This document shows, one piece after another, positions 9,255 through 20,270 of a stretch of 64,000 bases of DNA (position 1 is the first letter of the stretch; the number at the start of each line of letters is the position of its first letter). The stretch spans positions 37,930 through 101,929 of the forward strand of contig JAJYLV010000002.1 in the NCBI GenBank assembly GCA_021787445.1, in the 5' to 3' direction. Under the pieces are notes generated by a model. It ran no database searches. It saw only the letters and a program-made list of their open reading frames with translations, and was not told the origin of the DNA. A program made the translations under genes and the position numbers. Source of the stretch: Chloroflexota bacterium (GTDB lineage: Bacteria > Chloroflexota > Limnocylindria > P2-11E).

Positions 9255-10808
9255 ATGCCCGACCGGAAGTTCTACGTCACGACGGCGATCGACTACGTCA
9301 ACGACCGACCCGGGCTGCACCACGCCTACGAGAAGACGGGCGCGGACGCCCTCGCGCGCTTCCACCGCCAGCGCGGCGACCACGTCTTCTTCCTGACCGG
9401 CACCGACGAGAACGCGACGCGCAACGACCGTGCGGCGAAGGAGCTCGGGATCCCGACCCAGGAGCTCGTCGACCGCAATGCTTCCGAGTTCCGGCGGATG
9501 TGCGACGCGTTCCAGATCTCGTACGACCGCTTCATCCGGACGTCCGTGGATCCCGACCACCGCGCCGGGGTGCAGGAGCTCGTGCGGCGCTGGATCGAGA
9601 ACGACGACGTCTATCTGGCGACGTACGAGGGCCTCTACTGCGTCGGCTGCGAGGCGTTCTACGAGGAGTCCGACCTCGTCGACGGGAAGTGCCCCATCCA
9701 CCCGACCCGGCAGATCGAGCGCCTGCGGGAGGAGAACTTCTTCTTCCGGCTCAGCCGCTATACCGAGCCGCTGACGAAGCTCTATCGCGAGCGACCGGAG
9801 GCCTGCGTCCCGGCCATCCGGCGCAACGAGGTGCTCGGCTGGCTCGAGCGGGGGCTGCGCGACATCAGCGTCTCGCGGCGCGGACTCAGCTGGGGGATCC
9901 CGTTCCCCGACCACCCGGATCACGTCGTGTACGTATGGTTCGACGCGCTCATCAACTACGTGACCGGCGTGGGGTTCGGGACGAACGAGAAGCTCTTCGC
10001 CGAGTGGTGGCCGGCCGACGTTCACATCATCGGCAAGGACATCACCCGATTCCACTGCATCTACTGGCCGGCGATGCTCATGGCCGCCGGCGTCGAGCTT
10101 CCGCGCCAGGTGTACGCGCACGGCTTCCTCGAGTACGCGGGCCAAGGCCGCCTCTCGCGCTCGAGCGGCAACATGATCGACCCCATCGCCGCCGCGAACG
10201 AGTGGGGGAGCGATGCCGCGCGCTACCTGCTGCTGCGCAGCGCGCCGTTCCAGAAGGACACCCCCATCTCGCCCGGGTCGTTCAACGCGCGCTTCGACGC
10301 CGACCTCGCGAACGGGCTCGGCAATCTCCTCTCGCGCACCGCGGCGATGGTCGAGCGCTACTTCGCCGGTCGCGTTCCCGAGGCCCGCGGCGGCGGCGCG
10401 TCGGAGGCCGCGGTGCGCGAGACCGCCGAGCGGAGCCTGCGCGATCACGACGCCGCGGCGGCGCAGCTGCATTTCTCCGAGGCGCTCGATGCCGTCTTCG
10501 CCTTGGTCGACGCGGCGAACAAGCACTACACGGTCACGCAGCCGTGGATCCTCGCGCGGGATCCCGCGCGCCGCGACGACCTCGCCGCGGCCCTCTACGT
10601 CGGGTGCGAGTCGCTGCGGCTCATCGCGTACCTGCTCTGGCCGTACATGCCGCAGACGGCGGTCACGATCGCGGAGCAGCTCTCCGTCGCGTCCCCCGCG
10701 GACGCGGCGTGGAGCGACGTCGCGCGGTGGGGCCTGCTGAGCCCCGGGAGCGAAGTGCGTCAGCGCCCGCCGCTCTTCCCTCGGCTGGAGTCGAACAAGG
10801 TCGCGTGA
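9255..10808 (+). CDS. metG: Methionyl-tRNA synthetase
   Basis: KFYVTTAIDYVNDRPGLHHAYEKTGADALARF, FFLTGTDENATRN, KDITRFHCIYWPAMLMAAG, KMSKS-like LSRSSGNMIDP. Confidence 0.95.
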   Translation: MPDRKFYVTTAIDYVNDRPGLHHAYEKTGADALARFHRQRGDHVFFLTGTDENATRNDRAAKELGIPTQELVDRNASEFRRMCDAFQISYDRFIRTSVDPDHRAGVQELVRRWIENDDVYLATYEGLYCVGCEAFYEESDLVDGKCPIHPTRQIERLREENFFFRLSRYTEPLTKLYRERPEACVPAIRRNEVLGWLERGLRDISVSRRGLSWGIPFPDHPDHVVYVWFDALINYVTGVGFGTNEKLFAEWWPADVHIIGKDITRFHCIYWPAMLMAAGVELPRQVYAHGFLEYAGQGRLSRSSGNMIDPIAAANEWGSDAARYLLLRSAPFQKDTPISPGSFNARFDADLANGLGNLLSRTAAMVERYFAGRVPEARGGGASEAAVRETAERSLRDHDAAAAQLHFSEALDAVFALVDAANKHYTVTQPWILARDPARRDDLAAALYVGCESLRLIAYLLWPYMPQTAVTIAEQLSVASPADAAWSDVARWGLLSPGSEVRQRPPLFPRLESNKVA

Positions 10809-10854
10809 TCGGACCGCCCGGGGGGTCGGCGGGGGGCTCCGGCCCCGGCCTTCG

Positions 10855-11616
10855 GTGATCGACGCGCACGCGCACCTCGCGGACGACCGCTTCGCCGCCG
10901 ACCTCGACGACGTGCTTGTCCACGCGCGTGACGCGGGCGTCGCGCGGATCCTCGCGTGCGGCGAGGACGTCGCCTCGAGCGAGAGGACGATCGAGATCGC
11001 GCGGCGCGATCGGCTCGTCCGCGCCGCTGTCGGCATCCACCCCCACCGTGCCGCGACGTGCGACGCGGCGGCGCTCGCGCGCCTCCGCGAGCTCGCGCGC
11101 GACGAACGCGTCGTCGCGATCGGCGAGATCGGGCTGGACCTGTCGGGGCGCTCCGCGCCGCGCCCGTCGCAGGAGGCCGCGCTCGTCGCGCAGCTCGCGC
11201 TCGCCGCCGAGCTCGGGCTCCCTGTCTGCCTCCACGTACGTGACGCGGGGCCCGAGGTCCGCGCGGTCCTCGACGGCGTCACGCACGGCACGGGCTACAT
11301 CCACTGCTACAGCGAGACCGCGAACGAGGTGGACGGCTGGATCGAGCGTGGGTTCTTCGTGTCGTTCGCCGGCACGGTGACCTACCCCCGCGCCGACGTG
11401 CTGCGGGCCGCCGCCGCGGTAGTCCCCGACGAGCGCCTTCTCGTCGAGACCGACGCGCCGGCGCTCGCGCCTCAGCGCCGCCGCGGTCGGCGCAACGAGC
11501 CCGCGGCGATCGGCGAGACGTACGAGACGGTCGCGCGGCTCCGGGGCCGCGACGTCCCGAGCGTCGCGGAGCTCGTCTCGCGCAATGCGGCGTCGCTCTT
11601 CGGGCCGTGCTGGTGA
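10855..11616 (+). CDS. tatD: TatD-family metal-dependent hydrolase
   Basis: MIDAHAHLADDRF..., AVGIHPHRA, AIGEIGLDL, LLVETDAPALAP. Confidence 0.92.
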   Translation: MIDAHAHLADDRFAADLDDVLVHARDAGVARILACGEDVASSERTIEIARRDRLVRAAVGIHPHRAATCDAAALARLRELARDERVVAIGEIGLDLSGRSAPRPSQEAALVAQLALAAELGLPVCLHVRDAGPEVRAVLDGVTHGTGYIHCYSETANEVDGWIERGFFVSFAGTVTYPRADVLRAAAAVVPDERLLVETDAPALAPQRRRGRRNEPAAIGETYETVARLRGRDVPSVAELVSRNAASLFGPCW

Positions 11617-11673
11617 CCGGCCGGGAACCGTAAGCCAGCTTCGTTCGTCCCTCTGAGAAAGAAGCCCCGTGAG

Positions 11674-12648
11674 GTGACGGAGATGAAGGCGAAGCCCGCG
11701 CGTGCTCTGGTCGCGCTCCTCGTTCTCCCCGCGCTCCTCCTCGCCGCGTGCGCGTCGCGGTCGACGCCCGCGGCCAGCACCGGACAGGGCGGCGTCGCCA
11801 CCCACGCGACGGTCGGCGCGGCCGCGCCGAAGGACGCCTCACGGACGCTCGCCGGCGCTCCCGCCGTCGGCGCGCCCGCCCTCTCCGTCCCCGCGCCGGC
11901 CGTCGCGGGAGGCCAGAGCGCGCAGGGTGCGCCCCTCCCGATCCCGGTCCCGCAGGCGTTCGACGGCGAGAAGGCCATCGTCCTCACCGCGAACGTCGCG
12001 CTCCGCGCCGACGACCCGTGGGGCATCGCCGACCGCGTCCAGGCGATCGCGACGGGCCTCGGGGGCGATGTCCTGTCGCTGTCGCAGTCGGGCGCGAAGG
12101 ACCAGAAGAGCGCGACGCTCACCATCCGCGTCCCTCAGGCGAGCTTCAACGAGGCGCTGCGGCAGATCCGCGGCATCTCCGACGTCGACGTGCTCTCGTC
12201 GAGCGTGAACGGCCAGGACGTCACGGACCAGTTCGTCGACCTACAGGCGCGCCTCAAGGCGAAGCAGGACGAGGAGCAGCGCTACCTGGCGCTCCTCGCG
12301 CGTGCCACCACGGTCGACGACATCCTCCGCATCGACTCGGTCCTGTCGCAGGTGCGGACACAGATCGAGCAGCTGACGGGGCAGATCGACTCGATCAAGG
12401 CGCGCACGGACTACTCGACGATCACGGTGCAGGTCTCGTCCTCCGCCGTGGTGGCGCCGACGCCGAAGCCGCTCGCATACGACCCCTCGCGGACTCTCGA
12501 GCACGCGACGGCGGCCTTCGTGTCGATCATGCGCACCTTCCTCGACGCTGTGATCTGGGCGGTCGTCTTCGGGTGGATCCCGCTCGTCCTCTTCGGCCTG
12601 GCGCTCCTCCTCGGGCGGATGCGCGGGCGCGTCCTCCCCTCCGCCTAG
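11674..12648 (+). CDS. DUF4349-type lipoprotein
   Basis: Lipobox LLAACAS; RIPQASFNEAL-like, coiled-coil segment, C-terminal TM helix. Confidence 0.8.
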   Translation: MTEMKAKPARALVALLVLPALLLAACASRSTPAASTGQGGVATHATVGAAAPKDASRTLAGAPAVGAPALSVPAPAVAGGQSAQGAPLPIPVPQAFDGEKAIVLTANVALRADDPWGIADRVQAIATGLGGDVLSLSQSGAKDQKSATLTIRVPQASFNEALRQIRGISDVDVLSSSVNGQDVTDQFVDLQARLKAKQDEEQRYLALLARATTVDDILRIDSVLSQVRTQIEQLTGQIDSIKARTDYSTITVQVSSSAVVAPTPKPLAYDPSRTLEHATAAFVSIMRTFLDAVIWAVVFGWIPLVLFGLALLLGRMRGRVLPSA

Positions 12649-12663
12649 GCATCCTCTCCCGTT

Positions 12664-12698
12664 CGGGAACGGCCGTGGCCCAGCCGCGGCCGTTCCCG
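12664..12698 (+). terminator. Strong hairpin after the DUF4349 gene; possible terminator
   Basis: CGGGAACGGCCGTGG-CCCAG-CCGCGGCCGTTCCCG, 15 bp stem with one G-U pair; no clear T-tract. Confidence 0.45.
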
Positions 12699-12715
12699 CA
12701 TGTCACACTGCGGAC

Positions 12716-13318
12716 GTGCTCGACCGGCAGTTGGAGCGGTCCTTCCCGGACATCTCGGCCATCCGCGACCCGAACATCCGCGAGCTCTGCCACGCGCAGT
12801 GGCGCTACGTGAGCGCGCACGGCGACCCCTCGCACACGGACATCGAGAAGCTCCCCATCCACCCCTCGCTGCCGGTCGCGCGCTACGGCGCGCTCGCCTC
12901 GCACGTCCGAGGGCAGATGGAGATCTCGAAGGTGCTCGTGCCGTTCGCGAAGCGCGAGTGGAAGGTCGAGCTCGACCTCGACCACTTCCTCGCGTGCGCG
13001 CTCGTGCACGACTCGGCGAAGGTCATCGAGTTCGTCGGGAAGGACGGCGAGCTCGTCGCGACGCCCGGCTTCGACCACGCGGCGGAGGGTGCGAAGATCG
13101 CCCTCACGGTCGGCTTTCCGAAGGAGGTCGCGCACATGATCGCGGTCCACACCTACCTCGGCCCGCGGCGCCTGCCGCGGACGGCGGCGGCGCAGCTGTT
13201 CCAGTTCCTCGACCCCATCTGCCTCCCGGTGTTCCCCGAGGGCGGGAAGGGCGCGGTCGAGCGCCACCTCGAGGCGAACGGGTGGTCCGTACCGCCCGCG
13301 CCGCCGGCGGTGGCGTGA
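12716..13318 (+). CDS. HD-domain protein
   Basis: DHFLACALVHDSAKVIEF HD motif; AAEGAKIALTVGFPKEVAHMIAVHT; GTG start. Confidence 0.7.
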   Translation: MLDRQLERSFPDISAIRDPNIRELCHAQWRYVSAHGDPSHTDIEKLPIHPSLPVARYGALASHVRGQMEISKVLVPFAKREWKVELDLDHFLACALVHDSAKVIEFVGKDGELVATPGFDHAAEGAKIALTVGFPKEVAHMIAVHTYLGPRRLPRTAAAQLFQFLDPICLPVFPEGGKGAVERHLEANGWSVPPAPPAVA

Positions 13319-13755
13319 TGGCGGAGATCCGGATCCACCCCCTCACCGAGCTGGACATCGACGGCATCACGCGCATCGACGAGCGCATCACGGGGAGGTA
13401 CCGGCCCGAGGTCTGGGAGGAGCGCGTCACCTACTACATCCGGCGCGACGCGGAGGCCTCGCAGGTGGCGGAGGCCGACGGCGCGGTCGTCGGCTTCATG
13501 CTCGGCGAGGTGCGCGGCGGCGAGTTCGGGCTCGAGGAAGCCACCGGGTGGCTCGACTTCATGGGCGTCGACCCCGGCACGCGCGGCAAAGGTGTCGGCG
13601 CGCGCCTCGCCGAGGCGCTCCTCGCGCACTTCCGGTCGTGCGGCGCGCACGTCGCGCGCACGATGGTGCGCAACGAGGACGAGCAGATCCTCGGGTTCGT
13701 GCGCTCCATCGGCTTCGCGCCCGCGCCGATCTCCTCCCTCGAGAAGCGCCTGTAG
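13318..13755 (+). CDS. GNAT-family N-acetyltransferase
   Basis: GVDPGTRGKGVGARLAEALLAHFRSCGA acetyl-CoA binding motif. Confidence 0.9.
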   Translation: MAEIRIHPLTELDIDGITRIDERITGRYRPEVWEERVTYYIRRDAEASQVAEADGAVVGFMLGEVRGGEFGLEEATGWLDFMGVDPGTRGKGVGARLAEALLAHFRSCGAHVARTMVRNEDEQILGFVRSIGFAPAPISSLEKRL

Positions 13756-13757
13756 CG

Positions 13758-14420
13758 TTGGCGCCGCCGAGGATCGCGCCGAAGCGGCCCGACGGGCGGA
13801 CCCTGCGGCGGAAGCGGTCCGCGACCGCGGCGGGCGCGAAGCTGCCGCGCCGGCAGGAGATATTCGACGCCGCGGCCCTCCTCATGGGACAGCGCGGGTT
13901 CGTCGGCACGACGATCGAGGAGGTCGCCCAGCAGCTCGAGCTGACGAAAGCGGCCCTCTACTACTACGTCAGCAACAAAGAGGAGCTCCTCTACCAGATC
14001 CTCGACCAGACGCTGACGCTCGCGCTCGAGCGGATCGCCGCCGTCGAGCGGTCGGAGGCGCCTCCGGCGAAGAAGATGGCCGACGTCGTCGAGACGTTCG
14101 TCCGGCTGGTGGCCGAGCGGCCGCAGTTCTTCACCGTTTACTTCCAGGAGAAGGGCCACCTCGGGCGCGAGCACCTGCGGGCGGTCACGCGCCAGGAGCG
14201 CCGGATCGTCGACGCCGTACGCCGCATCTACCGGCGCGGCGCCGCCGACCGATCGTTCCGACCGCTCGACCCCGTCGCCGCGACGTTCGGCGTGCTCGGG
14301 CTGTGCTTCTGGGTGTATCAGTGGTACCGCCCCGGAGGACGCCTATCCGTGGACGAGGTCGTTCGGACCTTCCAGGACCTCGCGGCCCGGGGGTATCTTG
14401 CCCAGCGGGCGGGCCGCTAA
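13758..14420 (+). CDS. TetR/AcrR-family transcriptional regulator
   Basis: RRQEIFDAAALLMGQRGFVGTTIEEVAQQLELTKAALYYYVSNKEELL HTH; TTG start. Confidence 0.92.
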   Translation: MAPPRIAPKRPDGRTLRRKRSATAAGAKLPRRQEIFDAAALLMGQRGFVGTTIEEVAQQLELTKAALYYYVSNKEELLYQILDQTLTLALERIAAVERSEAPPAKKMADVVETFVRLVAERPQFFTVYFQEKGHLGREHLRAVTRQERRIVDAVRRIYRRGAADRSFRPLDPVAATFGVLGLCFWVYQWYRPGGRLSVDEVVRTFQDLAARGYLAQRAGR

Positions 14421-14457
14421 GGCCTGTTCCCCGCCCGCCGGGCGGCGTATGCTCTTT

Positions 14458-14471
14458 ACTAACTAGTTAGT
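14458..14471. promoter_or_regulatory. Candidate TetR operator, 14-bp perfect palindrome
   Basis: ACTAACTAGTTAGT between the tetR gene and the BoxB-like gene, just downstream of a TATGCT -10-like box. Confidence 0.65.
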
Positions 14472-14501
14472 TAGATCGGGCCGATCGGACAGAGGTGCGA
14501 G

Positions 14502-15857
14502 ATGGCGGAGATCAAGCGCGACATGCCGCGTGAGTACCACGAGGCGGTCGTCCACTGGCAGAAGCACAACTTCCCCGACTACCCGAAGCTCGTCCAGCTC
14601 TGGGACCGCTACTTCCCGCGAGATGAGCCCTTCTGCCTCTGCGCGAAGCTCGCCGACGACGTCGACCCGGAGATCCAGCTCGGAGACCGCAAGGGTCAGC
14701 CGAAGGCGCTCAGCCCGAAGGAGCTGCCCCAGGACGCGGCGCACCTCCTCCTCGGCCAGATCCGCGCGCAGGCCTCGACGGAGTTCGGGTCGATCCAGCA
14801 GCACGAGGGGACGCTCGCGCGCGCGGCGGACCCTCAGGACCAAGCATGGGTCCTCCGCGTCATGGCGGAGGAGCTCCGCCACGGCTACCAGATGGTCCAC
14901 CTGCTGACGAGCCAGGACTGGTCCTCGGTGACCGAGCAGAAGCCCGCGGACATGGTCGAGGAGATCCTCAACATGAACACGGGCTCGCACGTTCTCGCGG
15001 CCTTCAACCTCGAGTTCGACAGCTTCACCGACAACGTCGTCTTCGCCGCCCTCATCGACCGGGTGGGGAAGTACCAGCTCTCGATGCAGAAGGTCTCGGC
15101 GTACGAGCCGTACGCCGCGAGCATGCCGCCGATGCTCAAGGAGGAGGCGTTCCACCTCGCCGCCGGGGTCGTGCCGCTCCGGCGCTGGGTCGAGCGTGCC
15201 GCGAAGGGCGACGCGCTGGTGACGATGGAGGTGATCCAGAAGAGCGTCGTGAAGTGGTTCGTTCGCGGTCTCGAGATGTTCGGCGACGACCGGCCGGGCG
15301 GCCACGGTGGCGATGACGCCGTCCGCATGGGGCTCAAGGACATGAACAACCGTCAGGCGCAGGACTCGTACATCGCCGAGGTCCAGAAGGTCCTCGACGA
15401 CCTGAACGAGCGTTACGTTCGCGCGAAGCGGCCCGACCTCTCACGCGACGAGGCGGACGCCCTGTACGCCAAGCTGAAGCGCGAGAAGGGGAGCGCCGAC
15501 GGCATCGCGTACGAGGACCTCCTGCGCCTTCCCGACCGGCGCTTCTTCCGGCGGCGCGGCGAGGGCGCGTTCCAGATGTACGGGTTCGACGGCCAGACGT
15601 TCGACGACCCCGAGAAGTGCATCGCGGACGTCGCGGCGCACCTGCCCGAGGCGTACCGCGCGTCGGTGGACGTGCGGCACTGGTCGAACATGCTCCGGAA
15701 GGTGCACGCCGGCGAGGTGTCGTTGAAGGACGCGATCAAGAGCATGCCCCGCCTCGCGCGCGTCGGTGGCTCCTGCCCGTGCGCGCGCTCGGTGCGCTGG
15801 GTCATGGACGTCGACGGCGGCGGCGCGAGCGGCGAGGGCGCCCGCTTGCACCCCTAG
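14502..15857 (+). CDS. Phenylacetic acid catabolic / BoxB-like diiron epoxidase subunit
   Basis: Ferritin-like ligands EELRHGYQ and KEEAFHLAAG; IQLGDRKGQP... layout resembles BoxB/PaaA. Confidence 0.75.
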   Translation: MAEIKRDMPREYHEAVVHWQKHNFPDYPKLVQLWDRYFPRDEPFCLCAKLADDVDPEIQLGDRKGQPKALSPKELPQDAAHLLLGQIRAQASTEFGSIQQHEGTLARAADPQDQAWVLRVMAEELRHGYQMVHLLTSQDWSSVTEQKPADMVEEILNMNTGSHVLAAFNLEFDSFTDNVVFAALIDRVGKYQLSMQKVSAYEPYAASMPPMLKEEAFHLAAGVVPLRRWVERAAKGDALVTMEVIQKSVVKWFVRGLEMFGDDRPGGHGGDDAVRMGLKDMNNRQAQDSYIAEVQKVLDDLNERYVRAKRPDLSRDEADALYAKLKREKGSADGIAYEDLLRLPDRRFFRRRGEGAFQMYGFDGQTFDDPEKCIADVAAHLPEAYRASVDVRHWSNMLRKVHAGEVSLKDAIKSMPRLARVGGSCPCARSVRWVMDVDGGGASGEGARLHP

Positions 15858-15878
15858 CGGCTCGAGGCCGTCCCGGCG

Positions 15879-16337
15879 TCAGGTCGGCTCGGCCCCGACC
15901 TTCCTTCGGCAGTAGGCGTAGAGGGCGTCGAGGACGGGCCGCGACGCCTCACGCTGCCTCTGGTCGTCCGGATAGTGGAGGTGCCGCAGGCCGTCGAGGA
16001 TCGCCTCGACGCCCTGCGACTCCGGCGTGACCGTCTTGTCCGCCGTGTCCGCGCCGCGGATGACCTGTGCCATGTACACGAGCGCGGGATCCGTGTCGAG
16101 GCCGTACGTGTCGACGAACGCGTCGAAGCTGCACTTCGCGCCGTGATGCCCCAGCTCGACGCCCTTCACATCGAAGGGCGTCGCTCCCCGCTTCTGGGCT
16201 TCGCTCTCGACCTCCGCTCCGGGGACGTAAACGAACTCCGGCGTCTTGTCGACGAACCGCTCGATGAGCCAGGGGCAAGCGACGCGGTCGACGCGCGGGT
16301 GCTCGCGTGTGATCCAGCGCACGATCGATCCCTCCAT
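15879..16337 (-). CDS. Chromate resistance ChrB C-terminal-domain protein
   Basis: ITREHPRVDRVACPWLIERFVDKTPEFVYVPGAEV...FDVKGVELGHHGAKCSFDAFVDTYGL. Confidence 0.85.
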   Translation of the reverse strand: MEGSIVRWITREHPRVDRVACPWLIERFVDKTPEFVYVPGAEVESEAQKRGATPFDVKGVELGHHGAKCSFDAFVDTYGLDTDPALVYMAQVIRGADTADKTVTPESQGVEAILDGLRHLHYPDDQRQREASRPVLDALYAYCRRKVGAEPT

Positions 16338-16339
16338 TC

Positions 16340-16795
16340 CTAGCGGCGCTTCGCGAAAGCCTTCGCGACCGAGCGCACGACGAGCAAGAAGACGATCGTC
16401 GCGATCTGACCGCCGACGATCGTCCTGTTCACGTCGATGGCCGGCCGCCACGTCACGGCGCCGTCCTTGATGACGAACGCGCCTACGGGGCTCGCGGACA
16501 TGGCAACGCCTCCGCCCCAACCGCGTCCCTGGCCTTGCGGCCCCTCACCACTTCCGCCGCCGCCACCGCCGCGCACGTTCGCGGCGGGGATGACCGTCAC
16601 GCCGTCCTTCTCGATCGGCTCGCCGTACACGCGGCGGACCGTCATGACGTCCTTGGCGCGCTCCATCAGGCCCATGACCCCTCGTGGCTCCATGACATCG
16701 CCCGAACGCTTTGACGCGTCGAGCTCGACGATCTCGCCCTGGTGGCGATGGTGCTTGTCCTCGTGCTTCTCGTCGTGGTCGTCGTGATCCGACAC
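16340..16795 (-). CDS. GerW/YtfJ-like protein
   Basis: MERAKDVMTVRRVYGEPIEKDGVTVIPAANVRGGGGGGSGEG...GGVAMSASPVGAFVIKDGAVTWRPAIDVNR typical of the YtfJ family; GTG start. Confidence 0.8.
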   Translation of the reverse strand: MSDHDDHDEKHEDKHHRHQGEIVELDASKRSGDVMEPRGVMGLMERAKDVMTVRRVYGEPIEKDGVTVIPAANVRGGGGGGSGEGPQGQGRGWGGGVAMSASPVGAFVIKDGAVTWRPAIDVNRTIVGGQIATIVFLLVVRSVAKAFAKRR

Positions 16796-16836
16796 TCGCT
16801 GCCTCCGCTCTCGAGCCGCGCAGCGGCGGGACGTCG

Positions 16837-17961
16837 CTACGTCAGCCGATACTTCGCGATCTTCTTCTTGTCGAGCTCGAGCCCCAGGCCGGGCCGCCGC
16901 GGGACCGCGACGACGCCCTTCGTCGCCTTCGGCAGCGGCTCGGTGAACAGCTCGGCCAATGGATTGTCGATCCACATCCATTCCGCCTTCCAGAGTCCGC
17001 TGACGGCCGCAGCCAGGTGCAGGGACGCGAGCTGGGCAACGCCGCAGGAGAAGCCTGTGTGGGGCGCGTACCGGACGTTGTGGGCATGGACCAGTGCGCT
17101 CACGCGCATGCCGGCCGTGAATCCGCCGACGCGCGCGACGTCCGGCTGGATGATGTCGACGGCGCGCCGGCGCAGGAGCTCGCGGAAACCGAACACGCCG
17201 AACTCAGACTCGCCGCAGGCGAGGCCGATCGTCGTGTGCCGCCGGATCTGCTCGTAGCCGTCGATGTCGTCGGGGTAGACGGGCTCCTCGAGGAACGTGA
17301 TGTCGTGGCGCTCGATCGCGTCGCAGAAGCGGATCGCCGTCGCCGCGTCATAGGCACCGTTCACGTCGATCCCGATCTCGACGCCCGGCCCCGCCGCCTC
17401 GCGAACGGCGCGCACGCTCTCGATGTCCATCCGAAAGCCGCCCAGGTCGGCGCTCCGTCCACACTTCATCTTGAGCGCGACGTGCCCCTTCTCGACCTGC
17501 TCGCGCGTCTCGCTCTGCATCGTGTCCAGATCCGCGATGTATACGGACGACCCGTACACCGGGACACGGTCACGCCCCGCGCCGCCGAGCGCCTTGTACA
17601 AGGGGACCCCCTGTGCCTGCGCGACGATGTCCCAGAGCGCCTGGTCGACGCCGCTCATCGCTTCCTGGACGAAGCCGCGGTAGTGGCCCCAGCCGCGCAG
17701 GAGGCGCATCTCGTCGTCCCAGATGCCGCCCGCGTCGCGCGGGTCGCGGCCTTGGACGACCGGCCAGAGGAGGTCGCGGAGCACCGTGTCGGTCACCCTC
17801 GGGGCCCGGCGGGCGATGCACTCGCCGACGCCGGTGATGCCGTCGTCGGTCGTCAGCTCGACGAGCGTCGCCGTGAAGGCCGCGTAGGGCCCGATCCCGA
17901 ACAGGATGGGCTTCTCGAGGCGGGCCTCCAGGACGTAGGTCTCGAGCTTGGCGATGCGCAC
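16837..17961 (-). CDS. Mandelate racemase/muconate lactonizing enzyme (enolase superfamily)
   Basis: LKMKCGRSADLGGFRMDIESVRAVREAAGPGVEIGIDVNGAY, FLEEPVYPDDIDGY, DIIQPDVARVGGF. Confidence 0.92.
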   Translation of the reverse strand: MRIAKLETYVLEARLEKPILFGIGPYAAFTATLVELTTDDGITGVGECIARRAPRVTDTVLRDLLWPVVQGRDPRDAGGIWDDEMRLLRGWGHYRGFVQEAMSGVDQALWDIVAQAQGVPLYKALGGAGRDRVPVYGSSVYIADLDTMQSETREQVEKGHVALKMKCGRSADLGGFRMDIESVRAVREAAGPGVEIGIDVNGAYDAATAIRFCDAIERHDITFLEEPVYPDDIDGYEQIRRHTTIGLACGESEFGVFGFRELLRRRAVDIIQPDVARVGGFTAGMRVSALVHAHNVRYAPHTGFSCGVAQLASLHLAAAVSGLWKAEWMWIDNPLAELFTEPLPKATKGVVAVPRRPGLGLELDKKKIAKYRLT

Positions 17962-18018
17962 CGGAGGGGTAGCCTAGCGAGGGCGGGCTCGGAGGCCCTG
18001 AGCCGCCAGCACCCCCGC

Positions 18019-18048
18019 TTGACAGCCCTTGGACCTGCGGCCTATGGT
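18019..18048 (+). promoter_or_regulatory. Sigma-A-type promoter of groES-groEL
   Basis: TTGACA-N18-TATGGT immediately upstream of CIRCE. Confidence 0.75.
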
Positions 18049-18049
18049 C

Positions 18050-18076
18050 TTAGCAGTCTCGCGGGGCGAGTGCTAA
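18050..18076 (+). promoter_or_regulatory. CIRCE element (HrcA operator)
   Basis: TTAGCAGTC-N9-GAGTGCTAA versus consensus TTAGCACTC-N9-GAGTGCTAA; upstream of groES. Confidence 0.95.
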
Positions 18077-18156
18077 AGACCCCTTTGGGCGTCCGAACTG
18101 TGGGTCAGCGCGCCCCGTGACCGATATCGGATGCACACAGACGGAGGGAGCAGACC

Positions 18157-20140
<1,984 letters not shown>

Positions 20141-20165
20141 GGCCCCTACTACCTCCTCGCGCGAC

Positions 20166-20197
20166 GCACGAGCCCGGCCGTACGGCCGGGCTCGTGC
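20166..20197 (+). terminator. Rho-independent terminator after groEL
   Basis: Perfect 15-bp stem GCACGAGCCCGGCCG-TA-CGGCCGGGCTCGTGC followed by cctttcttcttctc. Confidence 0.85.
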
Positions 20198-20270
20198 CTT
20201 TCTTCTTCTCCGGCATGTCGTCCACCGCCGCGCTCGGAGGTGACCCCAGAGACGGAGCCGACCCGGGGCC

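Noticed and set aside
8550-11291. 913-aa minus-strand ORF across rsmI, metG and tatD
   Set aside because: Spans three well-supported plus-strand genes; shadow ORF
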